Notes: a model not told the origin generated them from the letters alone. Shown: positions 1 to 7,026, numbered from the stretch's first letter. The stretch: 10,021 nt of DNA from an uncultured Alphaproteobacteria bacterium (GCA_937967725.1 CALBSY010000324.1:1-10021), one strand, 5' to 3'. Made by a program: numbers and translations.

Positions 1-496
1 AATGTCCCCTGCGAGGCGGGGCGGCGCGACGAGCATGCTGTCCTTGTCGCCCGCCACTTGGGCGGGGACGGCACATGGGATGCCCGACGAAGGGAGCGGG
101 GCGGCAGCGCCGGGCACACACACGCCCACGCGCCGCACCGGCCTGCGACGAAGCGATACTGATCGCCCATTCGATTGGATCGCCGGCGGCGGCGCGGAAC
201 TGATCGCGCGCCGCGTCGGTGTTTTTGGCCACACCCACGCCAGACCGCAGGGCGATGCCATATGCCGTTTGCGCCGCGGGGTGACCGTCATCGGCTGCTC
301 GCGCGAAGCACTCCACGGCGGCGGCCTTTTCCACCGGACCGCCGAGGCCGCGCCAGTAGAGCAGGCCGAAGTGGTAGTGGCCGACGGCGCGCTCTTCCTC
401 TTGCAGCGCCTCTTCGAACAGGCGCCGCGCGCGGCGCCACTCGCGCCGCTCGAAAGCGTCAAGGCCGCGCGCGAGTTTAGAGGTGCGGCCGAACAC
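1..496 (-). CDS. Sel1-like repeat protein, 3' end outside window
   Basis: Reading the minus strand from a GTG at 496-494 gives an open frame to the window edge. Residues about 38-105 hold two Sel1-like (TPR-type) repeats: the first includes HYHFGLLYWRGLGG and CFARAADDGHPAAQ, the second AYGIALRSGVGVAKN and DQFRAAAG. Sel1 repeats form alpha-helical solenoids used in protein-protein contacts; the specific role cannot be told. The GTG lies 4 bp after the erpA stop, so translation may be coupled to erpA; no good Shine-Dalgarno is visible and the start is uncertain. Codon usage is convincing to about residue 118. Beyond that (below about base 145) the frame becomes Arg/Cys/Pro rich while a frame shifted by one base looks more protein-like, so the 3' part may be frameshifted or mis-sequenced (see findings). 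Confidence 0.68.
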   Translation of the reverse strand, partial: MFGRTSKLARGLDAFERREWRRARRLFEEALQEEERAVGHYHFGLLYWRGLGGPVEKAAAVECFARAADDGHPAAQTAYGIALRSGVGVAKNTDAARDQFRAAAGDPIEWAISIASSQAGAARGRVCARRCRPAPFVGHPMCRPRPSGGRQGQHARRAAPPRRGH

Positions 497-500
497 GGAG

Positions 501-827
501 CTAGACGGAAAAGCTGACGCCACAGCCGCAGCTCGACTTGGCGTTGGGATTCTTCACCTTGAACGCAGAACCAATCAGCTCCTCGACCCAGTCGACTTCC
601 GAACCGAGCAGGAAAGGCAGCGAGACGGGATCGATAAAAACGCGCGCGCCATCGCGTTCAATTACCAGGTCGTCGGCATTAGCGGCCGGGGCGACAGCGA
701 TTTCGTATTGAAAACCCGAGCAGCCGCCGCCTTCAACCGCCACGCGAAGGCCTGCGCCATGCGGTTCGCCGGCCACCACGCTTCTAATGCGCGCAGCGGC
801 GGCTGCGGAAAGGGCGACACCAGCCAT
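501..827 (-). CDS. erpA: A-type iron-sulfur cluster carrier (ErpA/IscA family)
   Basis: This 108-residue protein matches the full length of A-type Fe-S carriers. It has the three conserved cysteines: Cys36 in GGGCSGFQY and Cys100/Cys102 in the C-terminal SSCGCGVSF. These ligate a transferable [2Fe-2S]/[4Fe-4S] cluster delivered to cytoplasmic apo-proteins. ErpA is preferred over IscA or SufA because no isc or suf genes are nearby and because an erpA-like gene next to dgt is a common alphaproteobacterial arrangement; sequence alone does not separate the three paralogues firmly. The ATG at 827-825 is the only good start. A GAGGA lies upstream, but at a long spacing of about 14 bases. The gene diverges from dgt and precedes a Sel1-repeat gene that begins 4 bp past its stop. 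Confidence 0.9.
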   Translation of the reverse strand: MAGVALSAAAAARIRSVVAGEPHGAGLRVAVEGGGCSGFQYEIAVAPAANADDLVIERDGARVFIDPVSLPFLLGSEVDWVEELIGSAFKVKNPNAKSSCGCGVSFSV

Positions 828-911
828 TCGTTAACGCAATGTCCTCAGCGGTTTCTCAAGCACACAAGGTCCATATATGCTCTGAGAGCGGGCTTGAGGA
901 GAAGGCGTTTC
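828..911. promoter_or_regulatory. Divergent erpA/dgt intergenic region
   Basis: These 84 bp must carry promoters for both erpA (leftward) and dgt (rightward). An AT-rich palindrome CATATATG at 872-879 could supply a -10-like hexamer in either direction, but I find no convincing -35 partner. The dgt ribosome-binding site GAGGAGAAGG is at 896-905, 6-10 bases before the GTG at 912. A small GTTAAC palindrome lies at 830-835, just before the erpA start. Promoter positions are inference. Confidence 0.4.
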
Positions 912-2156
912 GTGGCCGACGGGCATAAAGCAGCCAAACGGGCGAGGGCGGTGAAGGCGGTTCCGCCGCCTGCTGCACCCCATGTTCGCCCGCCGCGCGC
1001 GCCCTACGCCACCGATCCTGCCCGTTCCCGTGGTCGGCTTCATGCCGAGCCCGAGAGTCGTACGCGCAACCCTTTCGAACGTGACAGGGATCGCATCGTG
1101 CATGCGAGCGCCTTCCGCCGGCTCAAGGGCAAGACGCAGGTTTTCGTAGCGCACGAGGGCGATCATTACCGCACGCGCCTCACCCATTCCCTCGAAGTGG
1201 CGCAGATCGCGCGCGCCGTGGCGCGGCGCATGGGCCTCGACGACGATCTGGCCGCGTGTCTGGGCATCGCGCACGATCTGGGTCATCCGCCGTTCGGGCA
1301 TACCGGCGAGGACGTGCTCGACGCGTGCATGGAGGGGTACGGGGGCTTCGATCACAACGCGCAGACACTGCGCGTGCTGACCAAACTTGAGCGCAAATAT
1401 CCGGCGTTCGATGGCCTGAACCTGACGTGGGAAACTTTGGAAGGCGTGGTTAAGCACAACGGACCGCTGATCCGGTACGGCGCAGACCTGGAAGATCTGC
1501 CGGTGGCGATCCAGGAGTACGTCGCGCAGCACGATCTTGAGCTGGATAGCTGGCCCGGGCTGGAAGCACAGGTCGCTGCGCACGCCGACGACATCGCCTA
1601 CAACAATCACGACATCGATGACGGCCTGCGCGCCGGGCTCTTCACGCTTGAGGAGCTGCGCGAGGAAGTGCCGATGGTGGCGCGCGTTCTTGCCGCGGTG
1701 GAGAAGGATCATGGCGGCCTCGATGAATCCCGTATGGTGGCGGAGACCGTGCGGCGGTTGATCGGCGTGTGGGTCGACGATCTGGTGTGGGAGAGCGGCA
1801 ACCGGATCGAAGCCGCTAATCCAAAGTGCGCCGAAGATGTGCGCGCAGCCGGCAAGCCGTTGGCGGGATTTTCAGATGCCATGAACGAGCACCAGGCGGT
1901 GCTGAGGCGCTTCCTGATGGCGCGTATGTACCGGCACTGGAAAGTCAATCGCTCCCGCAGCCACGCCAAACGCATACTGCGACAGTTGTTCGAACTCTTC
2001 CTTGCGGAGCCGGAATTGCTGCCGCCGGACTGGCAAGCGGGCGGTGACGGTGCGGGCGGCCAGAAGACCGCGCGGCGCGTCTGTGACTATATCGCCGGCA
2101 TGACCGATGATTTCGCCATCGACGACCACCGGCGGTTATTCAGGCTTGAGCGCTAA
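912..2156 (+). CDS. dgt: dGTP triphosphohydrolase-like protein (HD domain)
   Basis: This 414-residue protein belongs to the HD-domain dNTP triphosphohydrolases, which hydrolyse dGTP (and in many members other dNTPs) to the deoxynucleoside plus triphosphate and so help set the dNTP pool. The family N-terminal segment SRGRLHAEPESRTRNPF (residues 39-55) is followed by FRRLKGKTQVF and the HD metal site: His92 in RTRLTHSLE, His121-Asp122 in AHDLGHPPFGHTGE, and an Asp at 226/227 in HADDIAYNNHDIDDG. The frame stays open far upstream over erpA, but the GTG at 912 has a strong GAGGAGAAGG site and leaves a plausible N-terminus. A GTG at 951 is a weaker alternative. The first 30 or so residues are basic and Pro/Ala rich. 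The gene diverges from erpA. argS, which usually follows in related genomes, is absent here. Confidence 0.93.
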   Translation: MADGHKAAKRARAVKAVPPPAAPHVRPPRAPYATDPARSRGRLHAEPESRTRNPFERDRDRIVHASAFRRLKGKTQVFVAHEGDHYRTRLTHSLEVAQIARAVARRMGLDDDLAACLGIAHDLGHPPFGHTGEDVLDACMEGYGGFDHNAQTLRVLTKLERKYPAFDGLNLTWETLEGVVKHNGPLIRYGADLEDLPVAIQEYVAQHDLELDSWPGLEAQVAAHADDIAYNNHDIDDGLRAGLFTLEELREEVPMVARVLAAVEKDHGGLDESRMVAETVRRLIGVWVDDLVWESGNRIEAANPKCAEDVRAAGKPLAGFSDAMNEHQAVLRRFLMARMYRHWKVNRSRSHAKRILRQLFELFLAEPELLPPDWQAGGDGAGGQKTARRVCDYIAGMTDDFAIDDHRRLFRLER

Positions 2157-2279
2157 CGACTCCGTTACGTCTGCGGAATTATGGATTCCCCGCGCTTGGT
2201 TGCGTGACGTTAAGCGACCGTAAGCGCGGTGATGGTAAACTGAAACTTGCCGCCGCGATTCCGCCGGGGAGTTCCGATC
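2157..2279 (+). promoter_or_regulatory. Intergenic leader of the SPOR-nagZ-scp-tat block
   Basis: This 123-bp gap is the longest between same-strand genes in the plus-strand block and is the likely site of a promoter for it. It holds three GANTC sequences (2158-2162, 2184-2188, 2257-2261), the target of the alphaproteobacterial methyltransferase CcrM. It also has a direct repeat TAAGCG at 2211-2216 and 2221-2226, exactly 10 bp apart. A weak -10-like TAAACT is at 2236-2241 without a well-spaced -35. The Shine-Dalgarno GGGGAG is at 2266-2271. I see no terminator for dgt. Confidence 0.45.
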
Positions 2280-2891
2280 TTGAGCACTCGCTACGATCCG
2301 CGCATGCACGCCTACGACGAACAGACCCGCCACGCCGGGATGGTCTACATCCTGATGATCGTGGTGGCTGTCGCGTTTGGCGGCTTCGTATGGCAGCTCT
2401 ACAGCGACCCCGAAGTGCCGCGGATCGCGGCGCAGCCAGGCCCATACAAGGTCGCGCCGCCGCCGGAAGCGGCGAATGCGCTGGATGTCACTGAGCAAGG
2501 CGCCTTCAACGACGCGCTGGAGGGGCGCGAACGCATGGCCGCTGCGACGCCGCGTCCGGGACCGGAGACTGTGCTGCCCGAAAACGAAGTGCCAATGACC
2601 GGCCCGCCACAGCTTTCGGCCATGCCGAGCTTCACTTCCAACGGTCCGTACGTGGCGCAACTTGCGGCGCTGCAATCGGAATCCGGCGTGGATCCGGCAT
2701 GGCGGCGTTACGCCTCGCGGGCGCCTGATCTTTTCGCTCAGGCGCGGTTGGACGTCGAGCGCGCCGATCTTGGCCAGCGCGGCGTCTATTATCGCATCCG
2801 CGCGGGCTATTTCGTCGATCGCGCCAACGCGACGCGGTTCTGTGAGCGCATCCGGCAAATGGGGCAGGACTGCATCGTAGCGGCGCGCTAA
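2280..2891 (+). CDS. SPOR-domain single-pass membrane protein
   Basis: This 203-residue protein has a short cytoplasmic N-terminus, one membrane segment at about residues 22-40 (VYILMIVVAVAFGGFVWQLY), a Pro/Ala-rich linker, and a C-terminal SPOR domain from about residue 123 (YVAQLAAL) to the end, with the typical YYRIRAGYFVDRANATRFC core. SPOR domains bind glycan strands stripped of stem peptides and localise proteins to the division septum, so an FtsN-like or other divisome role is likely; which one is not shown. I chose the TTG at 2280 because GGGGAG sits 8 bases upstream. A TTG at 2247 and an ATG at 2304 are in frame but lack such a site. nagZ follows after 11 bp, pairing two functions that meet at peptidoglycan. 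Confidence 0.88.
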   Translation: MSTRYDPRMHAYDEQTRHAGMVYILMIVVAVAFGGFVWQLYSDPEVPRIAAQPGPYKVAPPPEAANALDVTEQGAFNDALEGRERMAAATPRPGPETVLPENEVPMTGPPQLSAMPSFTSNGPYVAQLAALQSESGVDPAWRRYASRAPDLFAQARLDVERADLGQRGVYYRIRAGYFVDRANATRFCERIRQMGQDCIVAAR

Positions 2892-2902
2892 GAGGCGGAC
2901 CT

Positions 2903-3922
2903 ATGAGTCCGTTCCTCTCCTGCGCGCTGGGTTTGCGCCAACCTCGACTCGATGCGGAGACGCGCGCCTTTTTTCGTGACGTCCGGCCTTGGGCCTTCAT
3001 CCTGTTTCGCGAGGCGTGCGTTTCGCGCGAGCAGGTACGCGCGTTGTGTGCCGAGCTGCGCGACGCCGCGGGCCACGACGCTGTGATCTGGATCGATCAA
3101 GAAGGCGGGCGCGTCGCGCGGCTAACGCCTCCGGGGTGGCCGACCGGGCCGGCCTGCGCGGCGTACGGCGCTGTTTTCGCGCAGGACAAGGAGCGCGGCC
3201 TGGAAGCGGCTTTTCTTGGTCATCGTTTAATTGCGCACGAACTCAAGTCGATCGGCGTCGACGCTGATTTTGCGCCGGTGCTGGATGTGCCCGTGGCCGG
3301 CAGCGACAAGATCGTCGGTGACCGCGCGTTCTCGGATAACCCCAAAATCGGCGCGCTGCTCGGGCGCGCCGCACTGGAAGGACTACACGGTGGCGGCGTC
3401 GCAGGCTGCATCAAACACGCGCCTGGCCACGGCCGCGCCCAGGCCGATAGCCACCTCGCGCTCCCGCGCGTGACCGCGAGCGAGGAGGACCTCGCTGCGG
3501 ATGTTTTCCCCTTCGCGGCGCTAGCGGATGCGGAGGCGATGATGACGGCCCATATCGTCTATGACGCATTGGACCCGGATCGGCCCGCCACCTGCTCAGC
3601 CGCCGTGATTGATCAGGTCATCCGCGGACGCATCGGCTTTCAGGGGCTGCTGATGAGCGACGATCTCGACATGAAGGCGCTGCAATTCGCGCTCAATGGC
3701 GGGCTGGCCATACGCGCGGAAGCGGCGCTGAAGGCAGGCTGCGAGGTTGTGCTGCAGGGTAGCGGCGTGCTGAAGGATATGCAGGAAACGGCTAAGGGCT
3801 GTGTGGCGCTCGAAGGTTTGCCGCTGGTGCGCGCCCGCGCCGTGGAGAGTTTCGCCAAGCGCCCGGCCAAGGATTTTGATGCGGACGCCGGCTGGGCGCG
3901 GTTCAAGCAATTGATGGCATGA
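2903..3922 (+). CDS. nagZ: Beta-N-acetylhexosaminidase (family GH3)
   Basis: This 339-residue protein is a NagZ-type family 3 glycosidase, which removes N-acetylglucosamine from anhydro-muropeptides during peptidoglycan recycling. The family motifs are intact: IDQEGGRVARL (residues 64-74), the KHAPGHGRAQADSH loop (171-184) with the His-Asp pair used as acid/base, and LLMSDDLDM (249-257), where the first Asp of SDDL (Asp253) is the expected nucleophile. No signal peptide is seen, fitting a cytoplasmic enzyme. The length is usual for Gram-negative NagZ. The ATG at 2903 follows an AGAGGCGG site. The stop TGA overlaps the scpA ATG (ATGA at 3919-3922), so translation is probably coupled. In some bacteria NagZ products affect AmpC beta-lactamase induction; nothing here shows that. 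Confidence 0.95.
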   Translation: MSPFLSCALGLRQPRLDAETRAFFRDVRPWAFILFREACVSREQVRALCAELRDAAGHDAVIWIDQEGGRVARLTPPGWPTGPACAAYGAVFAQDKERGLEAAFLGHRLIAHELKSIGVDADFAPVLDVPVAGSDKIVGDRAFSDNPKIGALLGRAALEGLHGGGVAGCIKHAPGHGRAQADSHLALPRVTASEEDLAADVFPFAALADAEAMMTAHIVYDALDPDRPATCSAAVIDQVIRGRIGFQGLLMSDDLDMKALQFALNGGLAIRAEAALKAGCEVVLQGSGVLKDMQETAKGCVALEGLPLVRARAVESFAKRPAKDFDADAGWARFKQLMA

Positions 3923-4737
3923 GCGACGACGTAGAAGACACTCTCGACCTCGACGTCAGCGCTGCTGAGGAAGCGGAGGGCGGCGAGGCGCTGCAGCTTG
4001 CGCTCGATGTGTTCGAGGGGCCGCTTCACCTGCTGCTCGAACTGGCGCGCGCGCGCAAAATCGACGTGGCGAAAGTGTCGGTCGGCGAAATCGCCGATCA
4101 GTATATCGCGTTCATCGCCGAAGCGCGCACGGCCAACATGGAGATCGCTGGCGATTATCTGGTGATGGCGGCGTGGCTGGCGCTACTGAAGTCGCGGCTG
4201 CTCATTCCGAAACCCGACCTGGCGGAGGACGATCCCGATCCGCAGCACCTAGAGGCGGCGCTCCGGCGCAAATTGATGAACCTCGCGCTGGCGCGCGCGG
4301 CGGCGAAGCGGCTCGATGAAGTGCCGCAGCTTGGACGCGACGTTTTCCTGAATGGCCAGCCGCAGCGCACCGTTCTCACCAAACACACGGTTTGGCGCGC
4401 TGATCTCTACGAGCTGTTGAACGCCTATTGCGCCGAACGCACCAAAAGCGTGCGCAAGCGCGCTTACCGCGCCACCGTCCGCCGGGCGTTTCCGCTGGAA
4501 AGCGCGCGCAAGAAGCTCGAACAGGCGCTGGCGAAGCTGGAGGAGTGGCGCGCCATCGATGCGGTGACGCCCACGAGCGAGAGCGGTCCTGACGCGCCGC
4601 CGCGTGAGAGTTATTTGGCCTCCACTTTTGGCGCGGCGCTGGAGCTCGCGCGTGAAGGGAAGATGGAGCTGCGGCAGGCGGACGCGTTCGCGCCGCTGTT
4701 CGTTCGCGCCCGTCCGGTCCAAAGTGAGGCGCAATGA
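3919..4737 (+). CDS. scpA: Segregation and condensation protein A (kleisin)
   Basis: This 272-residue protein is the kleisin subunit of the SMC-ScpAB condensin, which bridges the SMC heads and organises and segregates the chromosome. After an acidic N-terminal tail, the hallmark VFEGPLHLLLELARARKIDV occupies residues 31-50, followed by the helical segment containing GDYLVMAAWLALLKSRLLIP (78-97). The C-terminal winged-helix region, which contacts the SMC head, lies in about the last 65 residues and includes YLASTFGAALELAREGKMEL. The start overlaps the nagZ stop and the stop overlaps the scpB start (ATGA at 4734-4737), so all three are probably translated in series. The middle part is typical of alphaproteobacterial ScpA. 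Confidence 0.95.
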   Translation: MSDDVEDTLDLDVSAAEEAEGGEALQLALDVFEGPLHLLLELARARKIDVAKVSVGEIADQYIAFIAEARTANMEIAGDYLVMAAWLALLKSRLLIPKPDLAEDDPDPQHLEAALRRKLMNLALARAAAKRLDEVPQLGRDVFLNGQPQRTVLTKHTVWRADLYELLNAYCAERTKSVRKRAYRATVRRAFPLESARKKLEQALAKLEEWRAIDAVTPTSESGPDAPPRESYLASTFGAALELAREGKMELRQADAFAPLFVRARPVQSEAQ

Positions 4738-5465
4738 CAGCGCCCGACGGCCGCCCCCCGCTCGAAGATGCGATGCGCCGCATTGAGGATGCGTTCGCCG
4801 ACGGCGAACGCCCGCGCGGCGCGCCCTCTGCCGAGGCGATCCGGGCCGCCGAGGCGCTTTTATTCGCAGGCGGCGAGCCGGTCACGGCAAGGCAGCTGAC
4901 CGAAAAGCTGGGGCCGGATGTGGATGTCGCGGCCGTACTGATGTGGCTCAAGGCAGACTACGCCGGGCGCGGCGTGGAACTGGTAGAGACCGGCGCGGGC
5001 TGGCGTTTCCAGTCCGCTCCCGATCTGGCTGGCCTGTTTAGCGAGGAGCGGGAGGCGCCGCGGAAGCTGCCGCGCGCCGCAATGGAAACTTTAGCGGTAA
5101 TTGCGTACCATCAACCGGTCACGCGGGCCGAGATCGAGGATATCCGGGGCGTTTCGCTGTCGCGCGGCTCGATGGAGCTTTTGCTGGAGATCGGCTGGAT
5201 TCGGCCGCGAGGCCGCCGGCGCACGCCGGGCCGGCCGCTGACCTTCGGCACGACGGACGCATTCCTCAGTCACTTCGGCCTGGCTTCGCTTGACGCTCTT
5301 CCAGGCAAGGACGATTTGAAGGGTTTGGGGCTGCTCGACCCCCGCGCCGCGGCGCAACTGGACGTGCCGCGCCCGAGCGAGGATGCCGATCCGGACGAAG
5401 ACCCGCTGTCGGAAGGTGACGACGCGGCAAGCTTTTTCGTGGATCATATGGAAAAGGACGAGTAA
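4734..5465 (+). CDS. scpB: Segregation and condensation protein B
   Basis: This 243-residue protein is the ScpB partner of ScpA, a dimer of tandem winged-helix proteins that binds the middle of the kleisin. The first winged helix starts at about residue 34 (AIRAAEALLFAGGEPVTARQ). The family signature AMETLAVIAYHQPVTRAEIE spans residues 116-135, followed by IRGVSLSRGSMELLLEIGWI (137-156) and GRPLTFGTTDAFLSHFGLAS (166-185). The acidic C-terminal tail (residues 215-243) is low in complexity and probably disordered. The ATG overlaps the scpA stop, fixing the start. tatA follows after 35 bp, a gap that carries only its ribosome-binding site. Confidence 0.95.
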   Translation: MTAPDGRPPLEDAMRRIEDAFADGERPRGAPSAEAIRAAEALLFAGGEPVTARQLTEKLGPDVDVAAVLMWLKADYAGRGVELVETGAGWRFQSAPDLAGLFSEEREAPRKLPRAAMETLAVIAYHQPVTRAEIEDIRGVSLSRGSMELLLEIGWIRPRGRRRTPGRPLTFGTTDAFLSHFGLASLDALPGKDDLKGLGLLDPRAAAQLDVPRPSEDADPDEDPLSEGDDAASFFVDHMEKDE

Positions 5466-5500
5466 GCGCCCGCGCGCCCCGTCCGCTAAAGGAGTTCTCG

Positions 5501-5722
5501 ATGCATTTTCCAGGGCTGATACCGCTCCTGATCGTCTTGGCGCTGGCGTTGCTGTTGTTCGCGCGCCCCGGCCGCATCTCCGGTCTGATGGAGGATTTGG
5601 GCAAGGGCATCCGCGGCTTCCGCAAGGGCCTGTCCGATCCGCAGGAGACGCCGCCGGAAGATCCGCCGCGCCAAGTGCGTGATCAATCCACGCAACGCGA
5701 AACGGACAGCGCGCAAAACTAA
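5501..5722 (+). CDS. tatA: Sec-independent translocase subunit TatA
   Basis: This 73-residue protein is the pore-forming or membrane-weakening component of the twin-arginine translocase. It has one membrane segment at residues 5-20 (GLIPLLIVLALALLLF), a short hinge, an amphipathic helix (RISGLMEDLGKGIRGFRKGL, residues 25-44), and a polar, Pro-rich tail. Position between scpB and tatB supports the call. A near-perfect AAAGGAG lies at 5488-5494, six bases before the ATG. Two features are odd: the almost invariant Phe-Gly before the amphipathic helix is Phe20-Ala21 here, and the N-terminus has Pro at positions 4 and 8 where related proteins usually carry a polar or aromatic residue. The rest of the fold looks intact. 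Confidence 0.9.
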   Translation: MHFPGLIPLLIVLALALLLFARPGRISGLMEDLGKGIRGFRKGLSDPQETPPEDPPRQVRDQSTQRETDSAQN

Positions 5723-5740
5723 GCGCGCGATTGACACGCG

Positions 5741-6184
5741 ATGCTTCCCAGCCTCGGCTTCAACGAGATCATCATTCTCGGCGTCCTGGCCCTCATCGTG
5801 GTCGGGCCGAAGGATTTGCCGTTGCTGTTCCGCAAGCTGGGGCGATGGACGGCGAAGTTGCGGGGTATGGCGCAGGAATTCCGCACCGGCTTCGACGAAC
5901 TGGCGCGGCAAGCCGAACTCGATGAGCTGAAGCGGGAAGTCGAGGCGCTGCGCAAGACGACGAACCTGCGCGAGCTCGGGACCGAACTCTCGAAGCCGCT
6001 GCCGACACTCGAGGACTACGCCGGAATCAAGTCGCCGCCCAAGCCGGCGCCAAAGTTGGAAACGCCGGAGGGCGAGGCGCCTGCGGAAGCGCGGGCGGAC
6101 GCGGATAGGCCTGAGCCGGCGCAGAACGCTGATGATGCGCCCGACGCGCCGAGTGCGCGTCCAGTGGCGCGGAGCGCGCCGTGA
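5741..6184 (+). CDS. tatB: Sec-independent translocase subunit TatB
   Basis: This 147-residue protein is TatB, which forms the signal-peptide receptor complex with TatC. The N-terminal membrane hairpin has the family pattern LGFNEIIILGVLALIVVGPK (residues 5-24), with the conserved polar Glu9 early in the membrane segment and Gly-Pro at 22-23. It is followed by DLPLLFRKLGRW and a long charged amphipathic helix to about residue 75. The C-terminal 50 residues are Pro/Ala/Glu rich and probably disordered. No clear Shine-Dalgarno precedes the ATG; it lies 18 bp after the tatA stop, so translation may depend on tatA. The stop TGA overlaps the tatC GTG (GTGA at 6181-6184). Confidence 0.94.
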   Translation: MLPSLGFNEIIILGVLALIVVGPKDLPLLFRKLGRWTAKLRGMAQEFRTGFDELARQAELDELKREVEALRKTTNLRELGTELSKPLPTLEDYAGIKSPPKPAPKLETPEGEAPAEARADADRPEPAQNADDAPDAPSARPVARSAP

Positions 6185-7026
6185 CAGACGTGGCGCAGAA
6201 CGACCCCTACGCTGAAGATGACGCCGAAATAGAGGCTTCGCGCGCCCCGCTGCTCGATCATCTGAAGGAATTGCGCAACAGGCTGGTGACGTCGATCGTC
6301 GCCATCGTGATCGGCTTCATCGTTTGCTTCATCTTCGTGACGCCGCTCTTCATGTTTCTCGCGCATCCGTTCCAGACCGCGATGGCGCGCGCAAACCCTG
6401 AGAGCGTTGGCGAGACCATAGAACTGATCAACACCGGGGCGTTCGGCTTCTTCTCGGTGAAGATGCAGATTGCGCTCTTTGGCGGCATCGTATTGGCGTT
6501 CCCGATTCTGGCTTGGCAGACCTATGCGTTCATTGCGCCGGGCTTGTACAAGCGTGAGCGCACCGCCGCCGCGCCGTTTATGGTGGCGGCGCCAATCATG
6601 TTCCTGCTCGGCGCGGCGTTTGTGTTCTACGTGGCGATGCCGTTCGCGCTCTATTTCGCTTTGGGGCAGCAGGTCACCGAAGGGCCGATTCAAGTCACCT
6701 ATCTGCCGAAAGTCGAAGAATATATGGGGCTGGTGACGACGCTGGTGCTGGCGTTCGGGCTTATGTTCCAACTGCCGGTCGTGCTTTCTTTGCTGGGCAA
6801 GGTCGGCGTGGTTTCCGCCTCGCTGCTGCGGAAGGGCCGGCGCTACGCCATCGTCGGCATCGCCGGTTTCTCAGCGCTCGTGACGCCCAACGACGTCATC
6901 TCCATGTTCGTGATGGCTGTGCCGGTTTATGGGCTCTACGAGCTATCCATCTGGCTGGTGGCCGCGATGGAGCGCTCGCGCGCCAAGCAGGAAGCAACTG
7001 AAGTGGTTGCTCCGCCCGCCCCGTAG
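6181..7026 (+). CDS. tatC: Sec-independent translocase subunit TatC
   Basis: This 281-residue polytopic protein is the core of the Tat receptor that recognises twin-arginine signal peptides. Six hydrophobic segments can be traced, at about residues 36-58, 95-115, 132-160, 183-205, 222-233 and 239-262. The cytoplasmic N-terminal motif DHLKELRNRL (26-35) carries the Glu30 and Arg32 expected in the signal-peptide site. The first cytoplasmic loop has FIAPGLYKRER (117-127), with the conserved Glu126. TPNDVISMF (235-243) matches the late-loop TPxDVIS motif. The GTG start overlaps the tatB stop and has GGAG six bases upstream. The C-terminal tail is charged and then Pro/Ala rich. It completes a full tatABC set. 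Confidence 0.96.
   Translation: MTDVAQNDPYAEDDAEIEASRAPLLDHLKELRNRLVTSIVAIVIGFIVCFIFVTPLFMFLAHPFQTAMARANPESVGETIELINTGAFGFFSVKMQIALFGGIVLAFPILAWQTYAFIAPGLYKRERTAAAPFMVAAPIMFLLGAAFVFYVAMPFALYFALGQQVTEGPIQVTYLPKVEEYMGLVTTLVLAFGLMFQLPVVLSLLGKVGVVSASLLRKGRRYAIVGIAGFSALVTPNDVISMFVMAVPVYGLYELSIWLVAAMERSRAKQEATEVVAPPAP

Noticed and set aside
483..911. Upstream extension of the dgt frame to 483
   Set aside because: It runs antisense through the whole of erpA, has no family similarity there, and the GTG at 912 has a strong ribosome-binding site just ahead of the expected N-terminus.
831..1712. Long minus-strand open frame opposite dgt (293 codons)
   Set aside because: It is a shadow of dgt: long antisense frames are expected in G+C-rich genes, and the product has no recognisable domain.
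2136..2858. Minus-strand open frame opposite the SPOR gene (240 codons)
   Set aside because: It mirrors a well-supported plus-strand gene, is Arg/His rich, and no start site or family supports it.
5731..5736. Perfect TTGACA just before tatB
   Set aside because: No -10 hexamer lies 16-18 bases downstream, and the site is in an 18-bp gap within a closely packed operon.
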